From Microbacterium sp. 11MF (lineage in GTDB: Bacteria > Actinomycetota > Actinomycetes > Actinomycetales > Microbacteriaceae): DNA of 64,000 nt. The translations under genes and the position numbers were made by a program. The notes under the pieces are model-generated. The model had not been told where the DNA came from, ran no database searches, and saw only the letters and a program-made list of their open reading frames with translations. The stretch covers positions 496,001 to 560,000 of the forward strand of contig NZ_KB911460.1 in NCBI RefSeq assembly GCF_000383475.1. The letters run 5' to 3'. Below are positions 1 through 9,749 of this stretch, piece after piece (the first letter of the stretch is position 1; each line of letters starts with the position of its first letter).

Positions 1-413
1 GGAAGGATGCCGACACCGCGACCGGCGGCGTCGTCGGACACGCGTGGTCGCCCGACCTCGACACCTGGACGGTGCAGCCGCCGCTCACCGATCCGGCGCC
101 GGCGTTCCCGCACCTCGAGGTGCTGCAGCTCGCTGAGCTCGACGGCGCCCCCGTCCTCCTCTTCTGCGCCACGCGCTCCGACGGGGCCGACGGCGTGTGG
201 GCGGTGCCCGCCGCGGCCGTGCCTACCGGCATCCGGATCGATGACGCACGGCTGATCCTGCCGGCGCCCGCCTACGCGGGGAGGATCGTCACCGACCGGG
301 CGGGCATCCCCGTCCTCCTCGCCTTCACGCGCGACGAGACCGGAGCGCCCGTCGGCCTCACCGACCCGGTCGCCGCCGATCCCCTCTGGCGCGCGTCACG
401 CAGTCTGGGATGA
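1..413 (+). CDS. Beta-propeller glycosidase (GH32/GH43-like), C-terminal part only
   Basis: The reading frame is open from base 3 and ends at TGA 411-413; the 5' part lies outside the window. The visible 136 residues include GHAWSPDLDTW, the 'sDDLxxW' blade motif of five-bladed beta-propeller glycosidases (families GH32, GH43, GH68). They also contain the strand pattern HLEVLQL..APVLLFCATR, which resembles later propeller blades. No catalytic residues are visible. The following DUF1304 gene starts 7 bases downstream, so co-transcription is possible. Family membership is inferred from blade motifs, and the exact GH family and substrate (fructan or arabinan/xylan) cannot be decided from this fragment. 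Confidence 0.55.
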   Translation, partial: KDADTATGGVVGHAWSPDLDTWTVQPPLTDPAPAFPHLEVLQLAELDGAPVLLFCATRSDGADGVWAVPAAAVPTGIRIDDARLILPAPAYAGRIVTDRAGIPVLLAFTRDETGAPVGLTDPVAADPLWRASRSLG

Positions 414-420
414 TGGCGGC

Positions 421-807
421 ATGATCATCGCCGGTTTGGTGTTCGCGGCGCTCGGCGCCCTCATCCACGTCTACATCTTCTATCTCGAGTCCATCGCGTG
501 GACCGGGGCCGCCGCGCGGCGCACTTTCGGGACGACCGACGCGACCGTCGAGATCACCAAGCCCTTCGCCTACAACCAGGGCTTCTACAACCTCTTCCTC
601 GCGATCGCGGTCTTCCTCGGCATCGTCTTCGTCGCCACGGGCTCCACGGCGATCGGTGCGACGCTCGTGTTCGTCGGAGCCGGGTCGATGGTCGCGGCAG
701 GGCTCGTGCTGCTGCTCTCGGACCGCTCGAAGGCGCGCGCGGCGCTCATCCAGCTCGCCGCTCCGCTCGTCGGCGTGATCCTGCTCGCGATCGGGCTGGC
801 CCTCTGA
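421..807 (+). CDS. DUF1304 family small integral membrane protein
   Basis: A 128-residue, very hydrophobic protein with about four predicted membrane spans. It carries the DUF1304 hallmarks: an N-terminal helix ending HVYIFYLESIAW, a short loop with RRTFG, and FAYNQGFYNLFLA near residue 55. Length matches the family (about 115-130). Its function is unknown; it is an inner-membrane protein. It starts at ATG 421 and is followed 1 bp later by the GTG of the next gene, so the two are probably co-translated. Confidence 0.88.
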   Translation: MIIAGLVFAALGALIHVYIFYLESIAWTGAAARRTFGTTDATVEITKPFAYNQGFYNLFLAIAVFLGIVFVATGSTAIGATLVFVGAGSMVAAGLVLLLSDRSKARAALIQLAAPLVGVILLAIGLAL

Positions 808-808
808 G

Positions 809-1786
809 GTGAAGCTCGCCGTCGTCGGCGCGGGCAAGATCGTCGCCGAGTTCCTCCCGCACGCCCACGAGGTCCCCGGGCTCACCATCCCGGCCATCGT
901 CGGACGGGCGGCCAGCCGTGACAAGGCCGACGCCCTGGCGGCGGCCCACGGCATCCCGTTCGTCTACACCGATCTCGACGCCTGTCTCGCGGACCCACGC
1001 GTCGACACCGTGTGGGTCGCCGTGCCGAACGTGCTGCACGCGGATGTCGCCCGCCGCGCCCTTCTCGCCGGAAAGCACGTCGTCTGCGAGAAGCCGTTCG
1101 TGCTGCGCACGGCCGAACTCGCCGAGCTGCGCGTCCTCGCGGAAGATCGAGGCCTGATCCTCGTCGAGGCCATCAGCAACCAGTACCTCGCGAACGTCGC
1201 GTGGATGCGGGACAACGTCGACCGCCTCGGCGAGCTGCGGCTCGTGCAGTGCGAGTACTCGCAGTACTCGTCCCGCTACGACGCCTTCCGCTCCGGCGAG
1301 GTCCCGCCCGCGTTCGACCCGGCCGCGGGCGGCGGGGCCCTGATGGACCTCGGCGTGTACGCCCTGCATCTCGTCGTCGGTCTGCTGGGCGCCCCCGAGA
1401 CGGTGTCGTACACGCCGCGGATGGAGCGGGGTGTCGACACGTCGGGTGTCGCCGTCCTCGGCTACGGCGACGCCACGGCGGTCTGCGTGTGCGCCAAGGA
1501 CTCGCCCGGGCCCTCCCGGACGAAGATCCAGGGAACGGAGGGCGCGATGGTGTTCGACGGCCCGCCGAACGAGATCCCCGTCGTCGAGCTGCATCTGCGC
1601 GACGGAACCCACGAGCGGATCGCCCTCGACCACGATCCGCACCGAATGACGGCCGAGTTCCGGGCGTTCGTCCGCATGATCGCCGAGGCGGACCTCGCCG
1701 AGCGCGATCGCCGCCTCGACCACAGCGCCGCCGTGCTCGACACCGCGGTGCGTGCGCTCGAGTCCGCCGGCATCCGCCTGGGCTGA
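809..1786 (+). CDS. Gfo/Idh/MocA family NAD(P)-dependent oxidoreductase
   Basis: The 325-residue protein has an N-terminal Rossmann fold beginning KLAVVGAGKIVAEF. The family signature CEKPFVL at about residue 93 contains the Lys of the EKP motif, and GGGALMDLGVYALHL at about residue 173 belongs to the C-terminal substrate domain. Members oxidise or reduce sugars, inositols and related polyols with NAD(P). The GTG start at 809 follows the DUF1304 stop by one base. Length is normal. The substrate cannot be read from sequence; a sugar role fits the upstream glycosidase fragment (inference). Confidence 0.88.
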   Translation: MKLAVVGAGKIVAEFLPHAHEVPGLTIPAIVGRAASRDKADALAAAHGIPFVYTDLDACLADPRVDTVWVAVPNVLHADVARRALLAGKHVVCEKPFVLRTAELAELRVLAEDRGLILVEAISNQYLANVAWMRDNVDRLGELRLVQCEYSQYSSRYDAFRSGEVPPAFDPAAGGGALMDLGVYALHLVVGLLGAPETVSYTPRMERGVDTSGVAVLGYGDATAVCVCAKDSPGPSRTKIQGTEGAMVFDGPPNEIPVVELHLRDGTHERIALDHDPHRMTAEFRAFVRMIAEADLAERDRRLDHSAAVLDTAVRALESAGIRLG

Positions 1787-1808
1787 CGACGGCCGCTAGC
1801 CTGGCGGC

Positions 1809-2408
1809 ATGAGCGAACCCGTCCGAGCCGTGGCATCCATCGACTGGTCCGAGGGCACCTGGACCACGCCTCCGCGAGCCACGGAAGAACGTGAGGGGAT
1901 GCTGCTGGTCACCGCCGAGGAGGGCAGCGACGCCTGGCGGCTCACCTCCTACGGGTTCGTGCACGACACCGAGCACGCGCTCCTCGCTCCGCTGCCCGAC
2001 GACGCCGCGATGGAGGTCGAGTTCGACATCCCGTTCGAGGCGCAGTTCGACCAGGCGGGGCTCTTCGTCCGCGTCGACGAGACGCGGTGGGTCAAAGCCG
2101 GCATCGAGTTCGCAGACGGGGAGCTGAACCTCGGCGCCGTCGTCACGGACGGCATGTCGGACTGGTCCCTCGCCCCTGTCCCGCACTGGCGGTCAAGGCG
2201 GATCACCGTGCGCATCAGTCGACAGGGCACCGCGCTGACCGTCCGGGCGGCTGCCGACGGCGAGCCGCTGCGGCTCGTGCGGGTCATCCCGTTCGCGGCG
2301 GACCTGGATGCCGCGGCGGGGCCGTTCGTCTGCGCGCCGAGTCGCGCTGGGCTCACCGTGCCGTTCACGGCCTGGCGCCGCGGCGCCGCCGACGCCGACC
2401 TGCACTGA
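1809..2408 (+). CDS. DUF1349 domain protein (concanavalin-like beta-sandwich)
   Basis: A 199-residue protein that looks like one DUF1349 beta-sandwich: WRLTSYGFVHDTEHALL at about residue 47, then DQAGLFVRVDETRWVKAGIEF around residue 78, which is the most conserved block of the family. No signal peptide is seen, so it is probably cytosolic. Members are often near carbohydrate genes but lack an assigned reaction. It begins at ATG 1809, 22 bp after the oxidoreductase stop, and probably ends this four-gene run, because a regulatory-looking gap follows before kdp. Confidence 0.82.
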   Translation: MSEPVRAVASIDWSEGTWTTPPRATEEREGMLLVTAEEGSDAWRLTSYGFVHDTEHALLAPLPDDAAMEVEFDIPFEAQFDQAGLFVRVDETRWVKAGIEFADGELNLGAVVTDGMSDWSLAPVPHWRSRRITVRISRQGTALTVRAAADGEPLRLVRVIPFAADLDAAAGPFVCAPSRAGLTVPFTAWRRGAADADLH

Positions 2409-2435
2409 GCCCGCCGGCAGGGGGAACGAGGGCCC

Positions 2436-2487
2436 CCGTGAGGATCCCGTGAGGACGCCGCCGCCGGGCGTATGGATTCCGTGAGGA
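2436..2487 (+). promoter_or_regulatory. Candidate KdpE operator: three CCGTGAGGA direct repeats
   Basis: CCGTGAGGA occurs at 2436-2444, 2447-2455 and 2479-2487. The first two are 11 bp apart and the third is 32 bp further, that is about one and three helical turns. OmpR/PhoB-type regulators such as KdpE bind tandem direct repeats with 10-11 bp spacing. A TATGGAT at 2471-2477 could be the -10 element. The position directly upstream of the kdp genes suggests KdpE control, but binding is inferred. Confidence 0.55.
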
Positions 2488-2587
2488 GGCCCGGCGGCGC
2501 CCGCGCGGAGGTGTTCCATCAGGGATGCGCCCCACCGGCGTGCCGGCCCGATCAGGGCCCGCATCCCTCGAAATCGGAGCCTCACTC

Positions 2588-2671
2588 GTGCTCGACATCG
2601 TCTACGTCCTGGGCGTCCTCGCTCTGTTCGTGATCATCGGTCTGTTCGCGAAGGCGGTGGACCGACTGTGA
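2588..2671 (+). CDS. 27-residue membrane peptide at the head of the kdp operon
   Basis: GTG at 2588 opens a 27-codon frame ending at TGA 2669-2671. The product is a short acidic start (LDIV), one hydrophobic helix and a charged tail (AKAVDRL), typical of a single-span membrane micropeptide. Its stop overlaps the GTG of kdpF as GTGA, so translation is likely coupled. In layout it resembles KdpF-like accessory peptides. It may stabilise the Kdp complex or be a leader that tunes kdpF translation; both are inference. I recall similar peptides upstream of kdpF in other actinobacteria but could not check. Confidence 0.6.
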   Translation: MLDIVYVLGVLALFVIIGLFAKAVDRL

Positions 2672-2757
2672 TCGTCTTCGATCTGATCGCCGCCGTCCTC
2701 GGCGTCGCCGTCGTCGTCTACCTGTTCGTCGCACTCGTGAAGCCGGAGAAGTTCTGA
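2668..2757 (+). CDS. kdpF: KdpF, small subunit of the potassium-transporting ATPase
   Basis: A 29-residue single-span peptide with the KdpF pattern: a hydrophobic helix followed by the C-terminal signature ALVKPEKF. KdpF sits in the lipid interface of KdpA and stabilises the KdpFABC complex. GTG 2668 overlaps the preceding stop and its own TGA (2755-2757) overlaps the ATG of kdpA at 2757, so the three cistrons are translationally linked. The gene is too short for most gene finders. Confidence 0.88.
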   Translation: MIVFDLIAAVLGVAVVVYLFVALVKPEKF

Positions 2758-4430
2758 TGGAGTGGCTTCCCGCTGTCCTCACCCTCGCCACGCTCGCCCT
2801 CATCCTCGGAGTCGCCTACCGGCCCCTCGGCGACTACATGGCCTGGGTCTACTCGTCGCCGAAGGATGCCCGGGCCGAACGCGGTCTGTACCGGCTGATC
2901 GGCGTCGACCCGGCATCCGCCCAGACCTGGCAGGCGTACGCCCGCAGCGTCCTCGCCTTCTCGGCGGTCGGCGTCCTCATCGTCTACACGCTGCAGCGCA
3001 CCCAGCAGTGGCTGCCCTGGTCCCTCGGTCTCCCCGCGCCCAGTGAGCACCTGTCGTTCAACACGGCCGTCTCGTTCGTGACGAACACCAACTGGCAGTC
3101 GTACTCTCCCGAGCTGACCCTCGGCTACACGGTGCAGTTCGCCGGCCTCGCCGTGCAGAACTTCGTCTCGGGGGCCGTCGGCCTCGCCGTCGCCGTCGCC
3201 CTCGTCCGCGGCCTCGCCTTCCGCCGCAGCGGCACGATCGGCAACTTCTGGGTCGACCTGACCCGCGGGACGTTCCGCCTCCTGCTGCCGCTCGCGGTCA
3301 TCGCGGCGATCGTGCTGCTGGCCGGCGGCGTCATCCAGAACGTCACCGGATTCAGCGACGTCGCGACCGTCGTCGGTGGGGCGCAGAACATCCCCGGAGG
3401 CCCCGTCGCCTCCCAGGAGGCGATCAAGCTCCTGGGCACCAACGGCGGCGGATTCTTCAACGCCAACTCCGCGCACCCCTTCGAGAACCCGACCGGCTGG
3501 ACGAACCTGTTCGAGGTCGTCCTCATGCTGATCATCCCGTTCTCGCTGCCGCGCACCTTCGGCACGATGCTCGGCGACAAGCGACAGGGCTATGCGATCC
3601 TCGGCGCGATGGGCTTCCTGTTCCTCGCCTCGACGCTCGCCCTGACGGCGTTCGAGCTCGCCGGTCGCGGCACCGCCCCCGCTCTCGCCGGCGCGGCGAT
3701 GGAGGGCAAGGAGATGCGCTTCGGCATCGTCGGCTCGACGATCTTCGGGTCGACGAGCACGCTCACCTCGACCGGTGCGGTCGACTCGATGCACGACTCG
3801 TTCACCGCGCTCGGCGGGATGATGCCGATGCTCAACATGATGCTCGGCGAGCTCGCCCCCGGCGGCGTCGGATCGGGCCTCTACGGCATCCTCGTGATGG
3901 CGGTCATCGCGGTGTTCATCGCGGGCCTGCTCGTCGGGCGGACGCCCGAGTACCTGGGCAAGAAGATCGGTCCCCGCGAGATCAAGCTCGCGAGCATCTA
4001 CATCCTGGTGACCCCGATCCTCGTGCTCGTCGGCACGGCGCTCAGCTTCGCCATCCCGGCTGTCCGCGATGACGTCACGACGACGTCGATCTGGAACCCC
4101 GGCATCCACGGCTTCAGCGAAGTGCTCTACGCGTTCACCTCGGCCGCCAACAACAACGGTTCCGCGTTCGCGGGTATCACGGCCAACACACCGTGGCTCA
4201 ACACGGCGCTCGCCGTCGCGATGCTGCTCGGGCGCTTCGTCCCGATCGTGCTGGTCCTCGCCCTCGCGGGCTCGTTCGCCGCGCAGGACAGGATCCCCGC
4301 GACGGCGGGCACGCTCCCGACGCACCGACCGCTGTTCGTCGGTCTCCTCGTCGGCGTGATCCTCATCGTGACCGCTCTCACCTACTTCCCCGTACTCGCG
4401 CTGGGTCCCCTGGCAGAAGGACTGATCTGA
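2757..4430 (+). CDS. kdpA: KdpA, potassium channel-like subunit of the K+ P-type ATPase
   Basis: This 557-residue polytopic membrane protein is the ion-selecting subunit of the high-affinity KdpFABC pump. It has about ten spans in four M1-P-M2-like repeats. The filter-region sequence [18 protein letters not shown] starts at residue 228, and [11 protein letters not shown] near residue 465 is another filter loop. Length is typical (555-560). It starts at ATG 2757 overlapping the kdpF stop, and kdpB begins 3 bp after its end. Expression is expected under K+ limitation through the KdpD/KdpE genes downstream. Confidence 0.97.
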   Translation: MEWLPAVLTLATLALILGVAYRPLGDYMAWVYSSPKDARAERGLYRLIGVDPASAQTWQAYARSVLAFSAVGVLIVYTLQRTQQWLPWSLGLPAPSEHLSFNTAVSFVTNTNWQSYSPELTLGYTVQFAGLAVQNFVSGAVGLAVAVALVRGLAFRRSGTIGNFWVDLTRGTFRLLLPLAVIAAIVLLAGGVIQNVTGFSDVATVVGGAQNIPGGPVASQEAIKLLGTNGGGFFNANSAHPFENPTGWTNLFEVVLMLIIPFSLPRTFGTMLGDKRQGYAILGAMGFLFLASTLALTAFELAGRGTAPALAGAAMEGKEMRFGIVGSTIFGSTSTLTSTGAVDSMHDSFTALGGMMPMLNMMLGELAPGGVGSGLYGILVMAVIAVFIAGLLVGRTPEYLGKKIGPREIKLASIYILVTPILVLVGTALSFAIPAVRDDVTTTSIWNPGIHGFSEVLYAFTSAANNNGSAFAGITANTPWLNTALAVAMLLGRFVPIVLVLALAGSFAAQDRIPATAGTLPTHRPLFVGLLVGVILIVTALTYFPVLALGPLAEGLI

Positions 4431-4433
4431 CCC

Positions 4434-6599
4434 ATGTCCACACCTCTCCGCTCCGAAGCCCCGGCTTCCTCCGCTCCTTCCGCCGCGTCCGCGTCGGCGA
4501 CCCGGCGCGGCATCGACGGCGCCGCGATCGCGGCCGCCCTGCCCGGCGCGTTCCGCAAGCTCGACCCGCGTGCCCAGTGGCGCAACCCCGTCATGTTCAT
4601 CGTGTGGCTCGGCGCCGCGCTGACCACCGCCCTCGCCATCGCCGAGCCGTTCACGGGCGGGCCGTCGGATTCCGGTGGTACCCCCGTCCCTGTCTCGTTC
4701 ACGGCGGTCATCGCGGTGTGGCTGTGGCTGACGGTGCTCTTCGCGAACGTCGCCGAATCGGTCGCCGAAGGCCGTGGCAAGGCGCAGGCCGAGACGCTCC
4801 GAAAGACCCGCACGAGCACGGTGGCGCACCGCGTGGCCGGCTACGACGCGCAGTCGGATGTCGCCGCTGAGCGCGTCACGATCGATGACGTCTCGTCGGC
4901 CGACCTCACACTCGGCGATGTCGTCGTCGTCGCGGCCGGCGACCTGATCCCCGGCGACGGCGACGTGGTCCACGGCATCGCCTCGGTCGACGAGTCGGCC
5001 ATCACGGGCGAATCGGCCCCCGTCATCCGTGAGTCCGGTGGTGATCGCAGCGCGGTCACGGGCGGTACCCGCGTGCTGTCGGACCGGATCGTCGTGCGGA
5101 TCACGTCCAAGCCCGGCGAGACCTTCGTCGACCGGATGATCGCCCTCGTCGAGGGCGCCGCCCGGCAGAAGACCCCGAACGAGATCGCGCTCAACATCCT
5201 GCTCGCGAGCCTGTCGATCATCTTCGTGGTGGTGGCCCTCATCCTGAACCCCGTCGCCTCGTACGCGGCGGCACCGGTCAGCATCCCCGTCCTCGTCGCC
5301 CTCCTCGTCTGCCTCATCCCGACGACGATCGGCGCGCTCCTGTCGGCAATCGGCATCGCCGGCATGGACCGCCTCGTGCAGCGCAACGTCCTCGCGATGT
5401 CGGGTCGTGCCGTCGAGGCAGCCGGCGACGTGACGACGCTGCTGCTCGACAAGACCGGCACCATCACGTACGGCAACCGCCAGGCATCCGAGTTCGTCCC
5501 GCTCGAGGGGATGGCGCAAGCCGAGCTCACCCGCGCCGCCGCGCTGTCGTCGCTGGCCGACCCCACCCCCGAGGGCAGCTCGATCGTCGACCTCGCGGTC
5601 CGCCGCGGCGTCGACGTGACGGGTGAATCCCAGGGCGTCATCGTGCCCTTCACGGCGCAGACCCGCATGAGCGGTCTCGACCTGCCCGACGGCTCGTCCA
5701 TCCGCAAGGGCGCCGGTTCGGCGATCATCGGGTGGCTCGAGCAGGACGGCTCGCCGCTGCCTGCTGATGTACGGACCGACCTCACGGCGCGCACCGAGGA
5801 GATCTCGCAGTCCGGCGGGACTCCGCTGGTGGTCGCGACGAAGGATGCCGCCGGCACCGGTCGCGTGCTCGGCGTCGTCCACCTGAAGGACGTCGTGAAG
5901 GACGGCCTCAGCGAACGCTTCGCCGAGCTCCGCTCGATGGGCATCCGGACGGTCATGATCACGGGCGACAACCCGCTGACGGCGGCCGCCATCGCCAAGG
6001 AAGCGGGCGTCGACGACTTCCTCGCCGAGGCGACCCCCGAGGACAAGCTCGCCTACATCCGCACCGAGCAGGAGGGCGGCAACCTCGTCGCGATGACCGG
6101 TGACGGCACCAACGACGCGCCCGCCCTCGCGCAGGCCGACGTGGGTGTCGCGATGAACTCGGGAACGTCGGCCGCGAAGGAGGCCGGCAACATGGTCGAC
6201 CTCGATTCCGACCCGACGAAGCTCATCGACATCGTCCGCATCGGCAAGCAGCTGCTCATCACGCGCGGCGCGCTCACGACGTTCTCGATCGCGAACGACA
6301 TCGCCAAGTACTTCGCCATCATCCCGGCGATGTTCATGGGTGTGTTCCCGCAGCTGGGGGCCCTGAACATCATGGGGCTGCACTCGCCGGCATCCGCTGT
6401 CCTGTCGGCCATCGTGTTCAATGCGCTCGTCATCATCGCCCTCATCCCGCTGGCCCTCCGCGGTGTGCGGTACCGGCCGGGCGGTGCCTCATCGATCCTC
6501 GGCCGCAACCTCGCCGTCTACGGCCTGGGCGGTGTCGTCGCCCCCTTCATCGGGATCTGGCTGATCGACCTGCTCGTCCGCCTCATCCCCGGCTTCTGA
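4434..6599 (+). CDS. kdpB: KdpB, catalytic subunit of the K+-transporting P-type ATPase
   Basis: The 721-residue P-type ATPase hydrolyses ATP to energise K+ uptake with KdpA and KdpC. The actuator loop TGES begins at residue 191, the phosphorylated Asp in DKTGT is D339, and the hinge GDGTNDAPA begins about residue 556. Seven membrane spans are recognisable. The first 30 residues form an Ala/Ser/Pro-rich cytosolic extension. It starts at ATG 4434, three bases after kdpA. kdpC follows after 19 bp with its own GAAGGA ribosome-binding site. Confidence 0.97.
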   Translation: MSTPLRSEAPASSAPSAASASATRRGIDGAAIAAALPGAFRKLDPRAQWRNPVMFIVWLGAALTTALAIAEPFTGGPSDSGGTPVPVSFTAVIAVWLWLTVLFANVAESVAEGRGKAQAETLRKTRTSTVAHRVAGYDAQSDVAAERVTIDDVSSADLTLGDVVVVAAGDLIPGDGDVVHGIASVDESAITGESAPVIRESGGDRSAVTGGTRVLSDRIVVRITSKPGETFVDRMIALVEGAARQKTPNEIALNILLASLSIIFVVVALILNPVASYAAAPVSIPVLVALLVCLIPTTIGALLSAIGIAGMDRLVQRNVLAMSGRAVEAAGDVTTLLLDKTGTITYGNRQASEFVPLEGMAQAELTRAAALSSLADPTPEGSSIVDLAVRRGVDVTGESQGVIVPFTAQTRMSGLDLPDGSSIRKGAGSAIIGWLEQDGSPLPADVRTDLTARTEEISQSGGTPLVVATKDAAGTGRVLGVVHLKDVVKDGLSERFAELRSMGIRTVMITGDNPLTAAAIAKEAGVDDFLAEATPEDKLAYIRTEQEGGNLVAMTGDGTNDAPALAQADVGVAMNSGTSAAKEAGNMVDLDSDPTKLIDIVRIGKQLLITRGALTTFSIANDIAKYFAIIPAMFMGVFPQLGALNIMGLHSPASAVLSAIVFNALVIIALIPLALRGVRYRPGGASSILGRNLAVYGLGGVVAPFIGIWLIDLLVRLIPGF

Positions 6600-6618
6600 T
6601 CCGAAGGACATCCCCGTC

Positions 6619-7233
6619 ATGAACAGCTCGTCCCGCGCCACCGGGCGCACCGTCCTCGTCTCGATCCGCTCGATGGTGGTCCTCACCCTCATCCTCGGCC
6701 TCGGGTACACCGCCCTCATCACCCTGGTCGGACAGGTCGCCCTGCCCGCCCAGGCGAACGGCTCCCTCGTCCGGGACGCGTCGGGTGAGGTCGTCGGTTC
6801 GTCCCTCATCGGCCAGTCCTTCACGGATGCCGACGGTGCCGCACTCCCCGAGTACTTCCAATCCCGCCCGTCCGCTGCGGGCGACGGCTACGACGGCGGC
6901 GCCTCGTCGGGCTCGAACCTCGGCCCCGAGAACACCGACCTCATCTCGTCGATCACCGAGCGGAAGACCACGATCGCCGAGCGGGAAGGCGTCGCCGAGT
7001 CGGAGGTGCCCGCCGATGCGGTGACCGCCTCCGGCTCCGGACTCGACCCGCACATCAGCCCCGCGTACGCTTCGATCCAGGTCGACCGCGTCGCCCGGGC
7101 CCGGAACCTCCCGGTCGACGAGGTGCGCACGCTCGTCGCCGAGCACACCCAGGGTCCCGACCTCGGGTACCTCGGCGGGTCGACCGTCAACGTGGTGGAA
7201 CTCAATCTGGCGCTCGACCGGCTAGGAGGCTGA
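6619..7233 (+). CDS. kdpC: KdpC, accessory subunit of the K+-transporting ATPase
   Basis: A 204-residue protein with one N-terminal membrane helix (about residues 14-35) and an extracytoplasmic domain bearing the KdpC blocks SLIGQSFTD, YFQSRPSAAGDGYD, SGSGLDPHISPAYA and VARARNLP. KdpC bridges KdpA and KdpB and raises nucleotide affinity. It starts at ATG 6619. An AGGAGG just before its stop serves kdpD, whose GTG is 2 bp downstream. Confidence 0.96.
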   Translation: MNSSSRATGRTVLVSIRSMVVLTLILGLGYTALITLVGQVALPAQANGSLVRDASGEVVGSSLIGQSFTDADGAALPEYFQSRPSAAGDGYDGGASSGSNLGPENTDLISSITERKTTIAEREGVAESEVPADAVTASGSGLDPHISPAYASIQVDRVARARNLPVDEVRTLVAEHTQGPDLGYLGGSTVNVVELNLALDRLGG

Positions 7234-7235
7234 CA

Positions 7236-9749
7236 GTGGCGGGACGCGGACGGTTGCGCGTCCTGCTGGGCGCGGCTCCCGGCGTGGGCAAGACGTACGC
7301 GATGCTCGAGGAGGGTCGGCGCCTGGCAGGCGAGGGCTCGGACGTCGTCATCGCGGTCGTAGAGACCCACGGCCGGGCCGCGACCCTGCGTATGACCGAC
7401 GGACTCGAGGAAGTGCCGCGCCGAGAGATCACCCATCGGGGTGTCACGCTCACCGAGATGGACCTCGACGCCGTGATCGCACGGCATCCGGGTGTCGCCC
7501 TCGTCGACGAACTCGCCCACACCAACGCGCCGGGTTCGGCGAACGAGAAGCGCTGGCAGGATGTGCGGCAGCTGCTGGATGCCGGGATCTCCGTCATCTC
7601 GACCGTCAACATCCAGCACATCGAGTCCCTCAACGACGTCGTCCACCAGATCACCGGGGCGCCCCAGCGCGAGACGGTCCCCGATGAGGTCCTGCGCACG
7701 GCGGACCAGGTCGAGGTCATCGACCTGGCACCGCAGGCCCTCCGGGACCGTCTCGCCGGCGGGCTCGTGTACCCGGCCGAACGGGTGGATGCCGCCCTGT
7801 CGAACTATTTCCGGCTCGGCAACCTCACGGCGCTGCGCGAACTCGCCCTGCTGTGGCTGGCGGACGAGGTCGATCAGGCCCTCACGTCCTACCGCGCCGA
7901 GCACGGCATCGACAGCAGGTGGGAGGCGCGCGAGCGGGTGGTCGTCACCCTGACGGGTGGGCCCGAGGGTGAGACCCTGCTGCGACGCGGGGCACGTATC
8001 GCCGCCCGCTCGGCCGGGGGTCAGCTCCTCGCCGTCCACGTCACGAGCAACGACGGATTGCGCGGCGGAGATCCCGGAGCGCTCTCGGAGCAGCGGACGC
8101 TCGTCGAGAAGCTCGGCGGCACGTTCCACCAGGTCGTCGGCGACGACGTGCCGACGGCGCTCGTCGAGTTCGCCCGGTCGGTGAACGCGACGCAGCTCGT
8201 CCTCGGCGTGAGTCGTCGCAGCAGGCTCGCCGCGGTCGTCGCCGGCCCCGGCATCGGCGCCACCGTCATCCGCGAATCCGGCGACATCGACGTCCACATC
8301 GTCACCCACTCCGCCGCGGGCGGCAGGTTCGCGTTGCCGCGGCTGGGCGGTGCGCTCTCGATGAAGCGCCGGCTCGCGGGGTTCGCGGTCGCCTTCCTCG
8401 GGGGGCCGCTCCTCACGTGGCTGCTGTTCGTCACCCGCACGGACGAGTCGATCACGAGCGACGTGCTGAGCTACCAGCTGCTGGTCGTCGTCGTCGCGCT
8501 CGTCGGCGGCATCTGGCCGGCCCTCTGGGCGGCGCTGCTCAGCGGGATCACGCTGGACTTCTTCTTCGTCGAGCCGCTGTTCACCGTCCATGTGCACGAG
8601 CCGCAGCATCTGTTGGCCCTCTCCCTCTACGTCGTCATCGCGATCCTCGTCAGCGTCGTCGTCGACCGCGCCGCCCGCCAGACGCGCGCGGCCCGACGGG
8701 CGGCGGCGGAGTCCGAGCTCCTCCAGACCGTGGCAGGAAGCGTGCTCCGCGGTGCGGGCGCCGTCGAGGCCCTCGTCGAACGCACCCGCGAGGCGTTCCG
8801 CCTCGCGGGCGTGCGTCTCGTCGCGGGCACGGCCTCGAGCGGGGGGACGTCCGGTGACGAGACGATCCTGGCGGCCAGCGGTGAGCCCCTCCGCGGCGGC
8901 CGATTCACCGCCGTGCCGGTGGGGGAGCGCGCCGTCCTCGAGCTCCACGGTCACGACCTGCGAGCGTCGGAACGCCGCCTCCTGTCGGCCATCGTCGCCC
9001 AGATGGATGCCGCCCTGCAGCAGCAGGACCTCGCCGAGGTCGCGAGCGGGCTCGCTCCCCTCGCGGCATCCGATCGGGTCCGCAGCGCCCTCCTGTCGGC
9101 TCTCAGTCACGACCTCCGCCGCCCGCTCGCCGCGGCGACGGCGGCCGTGGGCGGGCTCCGCAACGGCACCTACAGCGAGGGCGATCGGAACGAGCTGCTG
9201 CAGACGGCCGACGAGTCGCTCGGTATGCTGGCCGCGCTCGTCACCGACCTCCTCGACGTCAGCCGGCTGCAGGCCGGGGCCCTCGCGGTCTCGCTCCTCA
9301 CGATCGACCCGGCGGACGTCATCCTCCCCGCCCTCGAAGAGCTCGGTGCCGGACCCGCATCCGTCGACATCCACCTCGAGCCGGATGTCGAGCTCCGAGC
9401 CGACCCCGTCCTGCTGCAGCGCGTGGTGGTCAACCTGCTCGCGAACGCGCTGCGCCATTCGCCCGAGGGGCGCAAGGTGCGCGTCGCGACGAGCAGTTTC
9501 GGTGCGGTTGCCGAGATCCGGATCATCGACCACGGACCGGGGATCCCCGCCGAGCGCCGCGACGACGTGTTCGTGCCGTTCCAGCGGCTCGGCGACACCG
9601 ACAACAGCACCGGTCTCGGTCTCGGCCTCGCGCTGTCGAAGGGATTCGTCGAGGGCATGGGCGGTACTCTCACCCCCGAGGACACCCCCGGCGGCGGGCT
9701 GACGATGGTCGTGTCGCTGCCGGTCGCCGACGAGGAGGGATCCGCATGA
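7236..9749 (+). CDS. kdpD: KdpD, potassium/turgor sensor histidine kinase
   Basis: The 837-residue sensor carries the full KdpD architecture. An N-terminal KdpD domain has a Walker A GAAPGVGKT from about residue 12. A universal-stress-like domain follows to about residue 365, then four closely spaced membrane helices of the DUF4118 region (about 380-480) and a GAF-like segment. The kinase core has phospho-accepting His625 in SALSHDLRRP and an HATPase with NLLANALRHSPEG and GLGLGLALSKGF. It starts at GTG 7236 behind AGGAGG. Its stop overlaps kdpE as ATGA, so sensor and regulator are co-translated. Confidence 0.96.
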   Translation: MAGRGRLRVLLGAAPGVGKTYAMLEEGRRLAGEGSDVVIAVVETHGRAATLRMTDGLEEVPRREITHRGVTLTEMDLDAVIARHPGVALVDELAHTNAPGSANEKRWQDVRQLLDAGISVISTVNIQHIESLNDVVHQITGAPQRETVPDEVLRTADQVEVIDLAPQALRDRLAGGLVYPAERVDAALSNYFRLGNLTALRELALLWLADEVDQALTSYRAEHGIDSRWEARERVVVTLTGGPEGETLLRRGARIAARSAGGQLLAVHVTSNDGLRGGDPGALSEQRTLVEKLGGTFHQVVGDDVPTALVEFARSVNATQLVLGVSRRSRLAAVVAGPGIGATVIRESGDIDVHIVTHSAAGGRFALPRLGGALSMKRRLAGFAVAFLGGPLLTWLLFVTRTDESITSDVLSYQLLVVVVALVGGIWPALWAALLSGITLDFFFVEPLFTVHVHEPQHLLALSLYVVIAILVSVVVDRAARQTRAARRAAAESELLQTVAGSVLRGAGAVEALVERTREAFRLAGVRLVAGTASSGGTSGDETILAASGEPLRGGRFTAVPVGERAVLELHGHDLRASERRLLSAIVAQMDAALQQQDLAEVASGLAPLAASDRVRSALLSALSHDLRRPLAAATAAVGGLRNGTYSEGDRNELLQTADESLGMLAALVTDLLDVSRLQAGALAVSLLTIDPADVILPALEELGAGPASVDIHLEPDVELRADPVLLQRVVVNLLANALRHSPEGRKVRVATSSFGAVAEIRIIDHGPGIPAERRDDVFVPFQRLGDTDNSTGLGLGLALSKGFVEGMGGTLTPEDTPGGGLTMVVSLPVADEEGSA

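Noticed and set aside
2409-2587. A possible c-di-AMP (ydaO) riboswitch before kdp.
   Set aside because: No ydaO-type conserved elements were recognisable; the repeats look like protein-binding sites.
2718-6383. A very long open frame on the minus strand across kdpA and kdpB (over 1200 codons).
   Set aside because: It is antisense to two unmistakable genes, is full of Arg/Asp/Glu/Gly as expected from codon-position shadow in high-GC DNA, and shows no domain.
6888-9533. A long minus-strand open frame across kdpD.
   Set aside because: Composition is a third-position shadow of kdpD, with no recognisable motif or ribosome-binding site.
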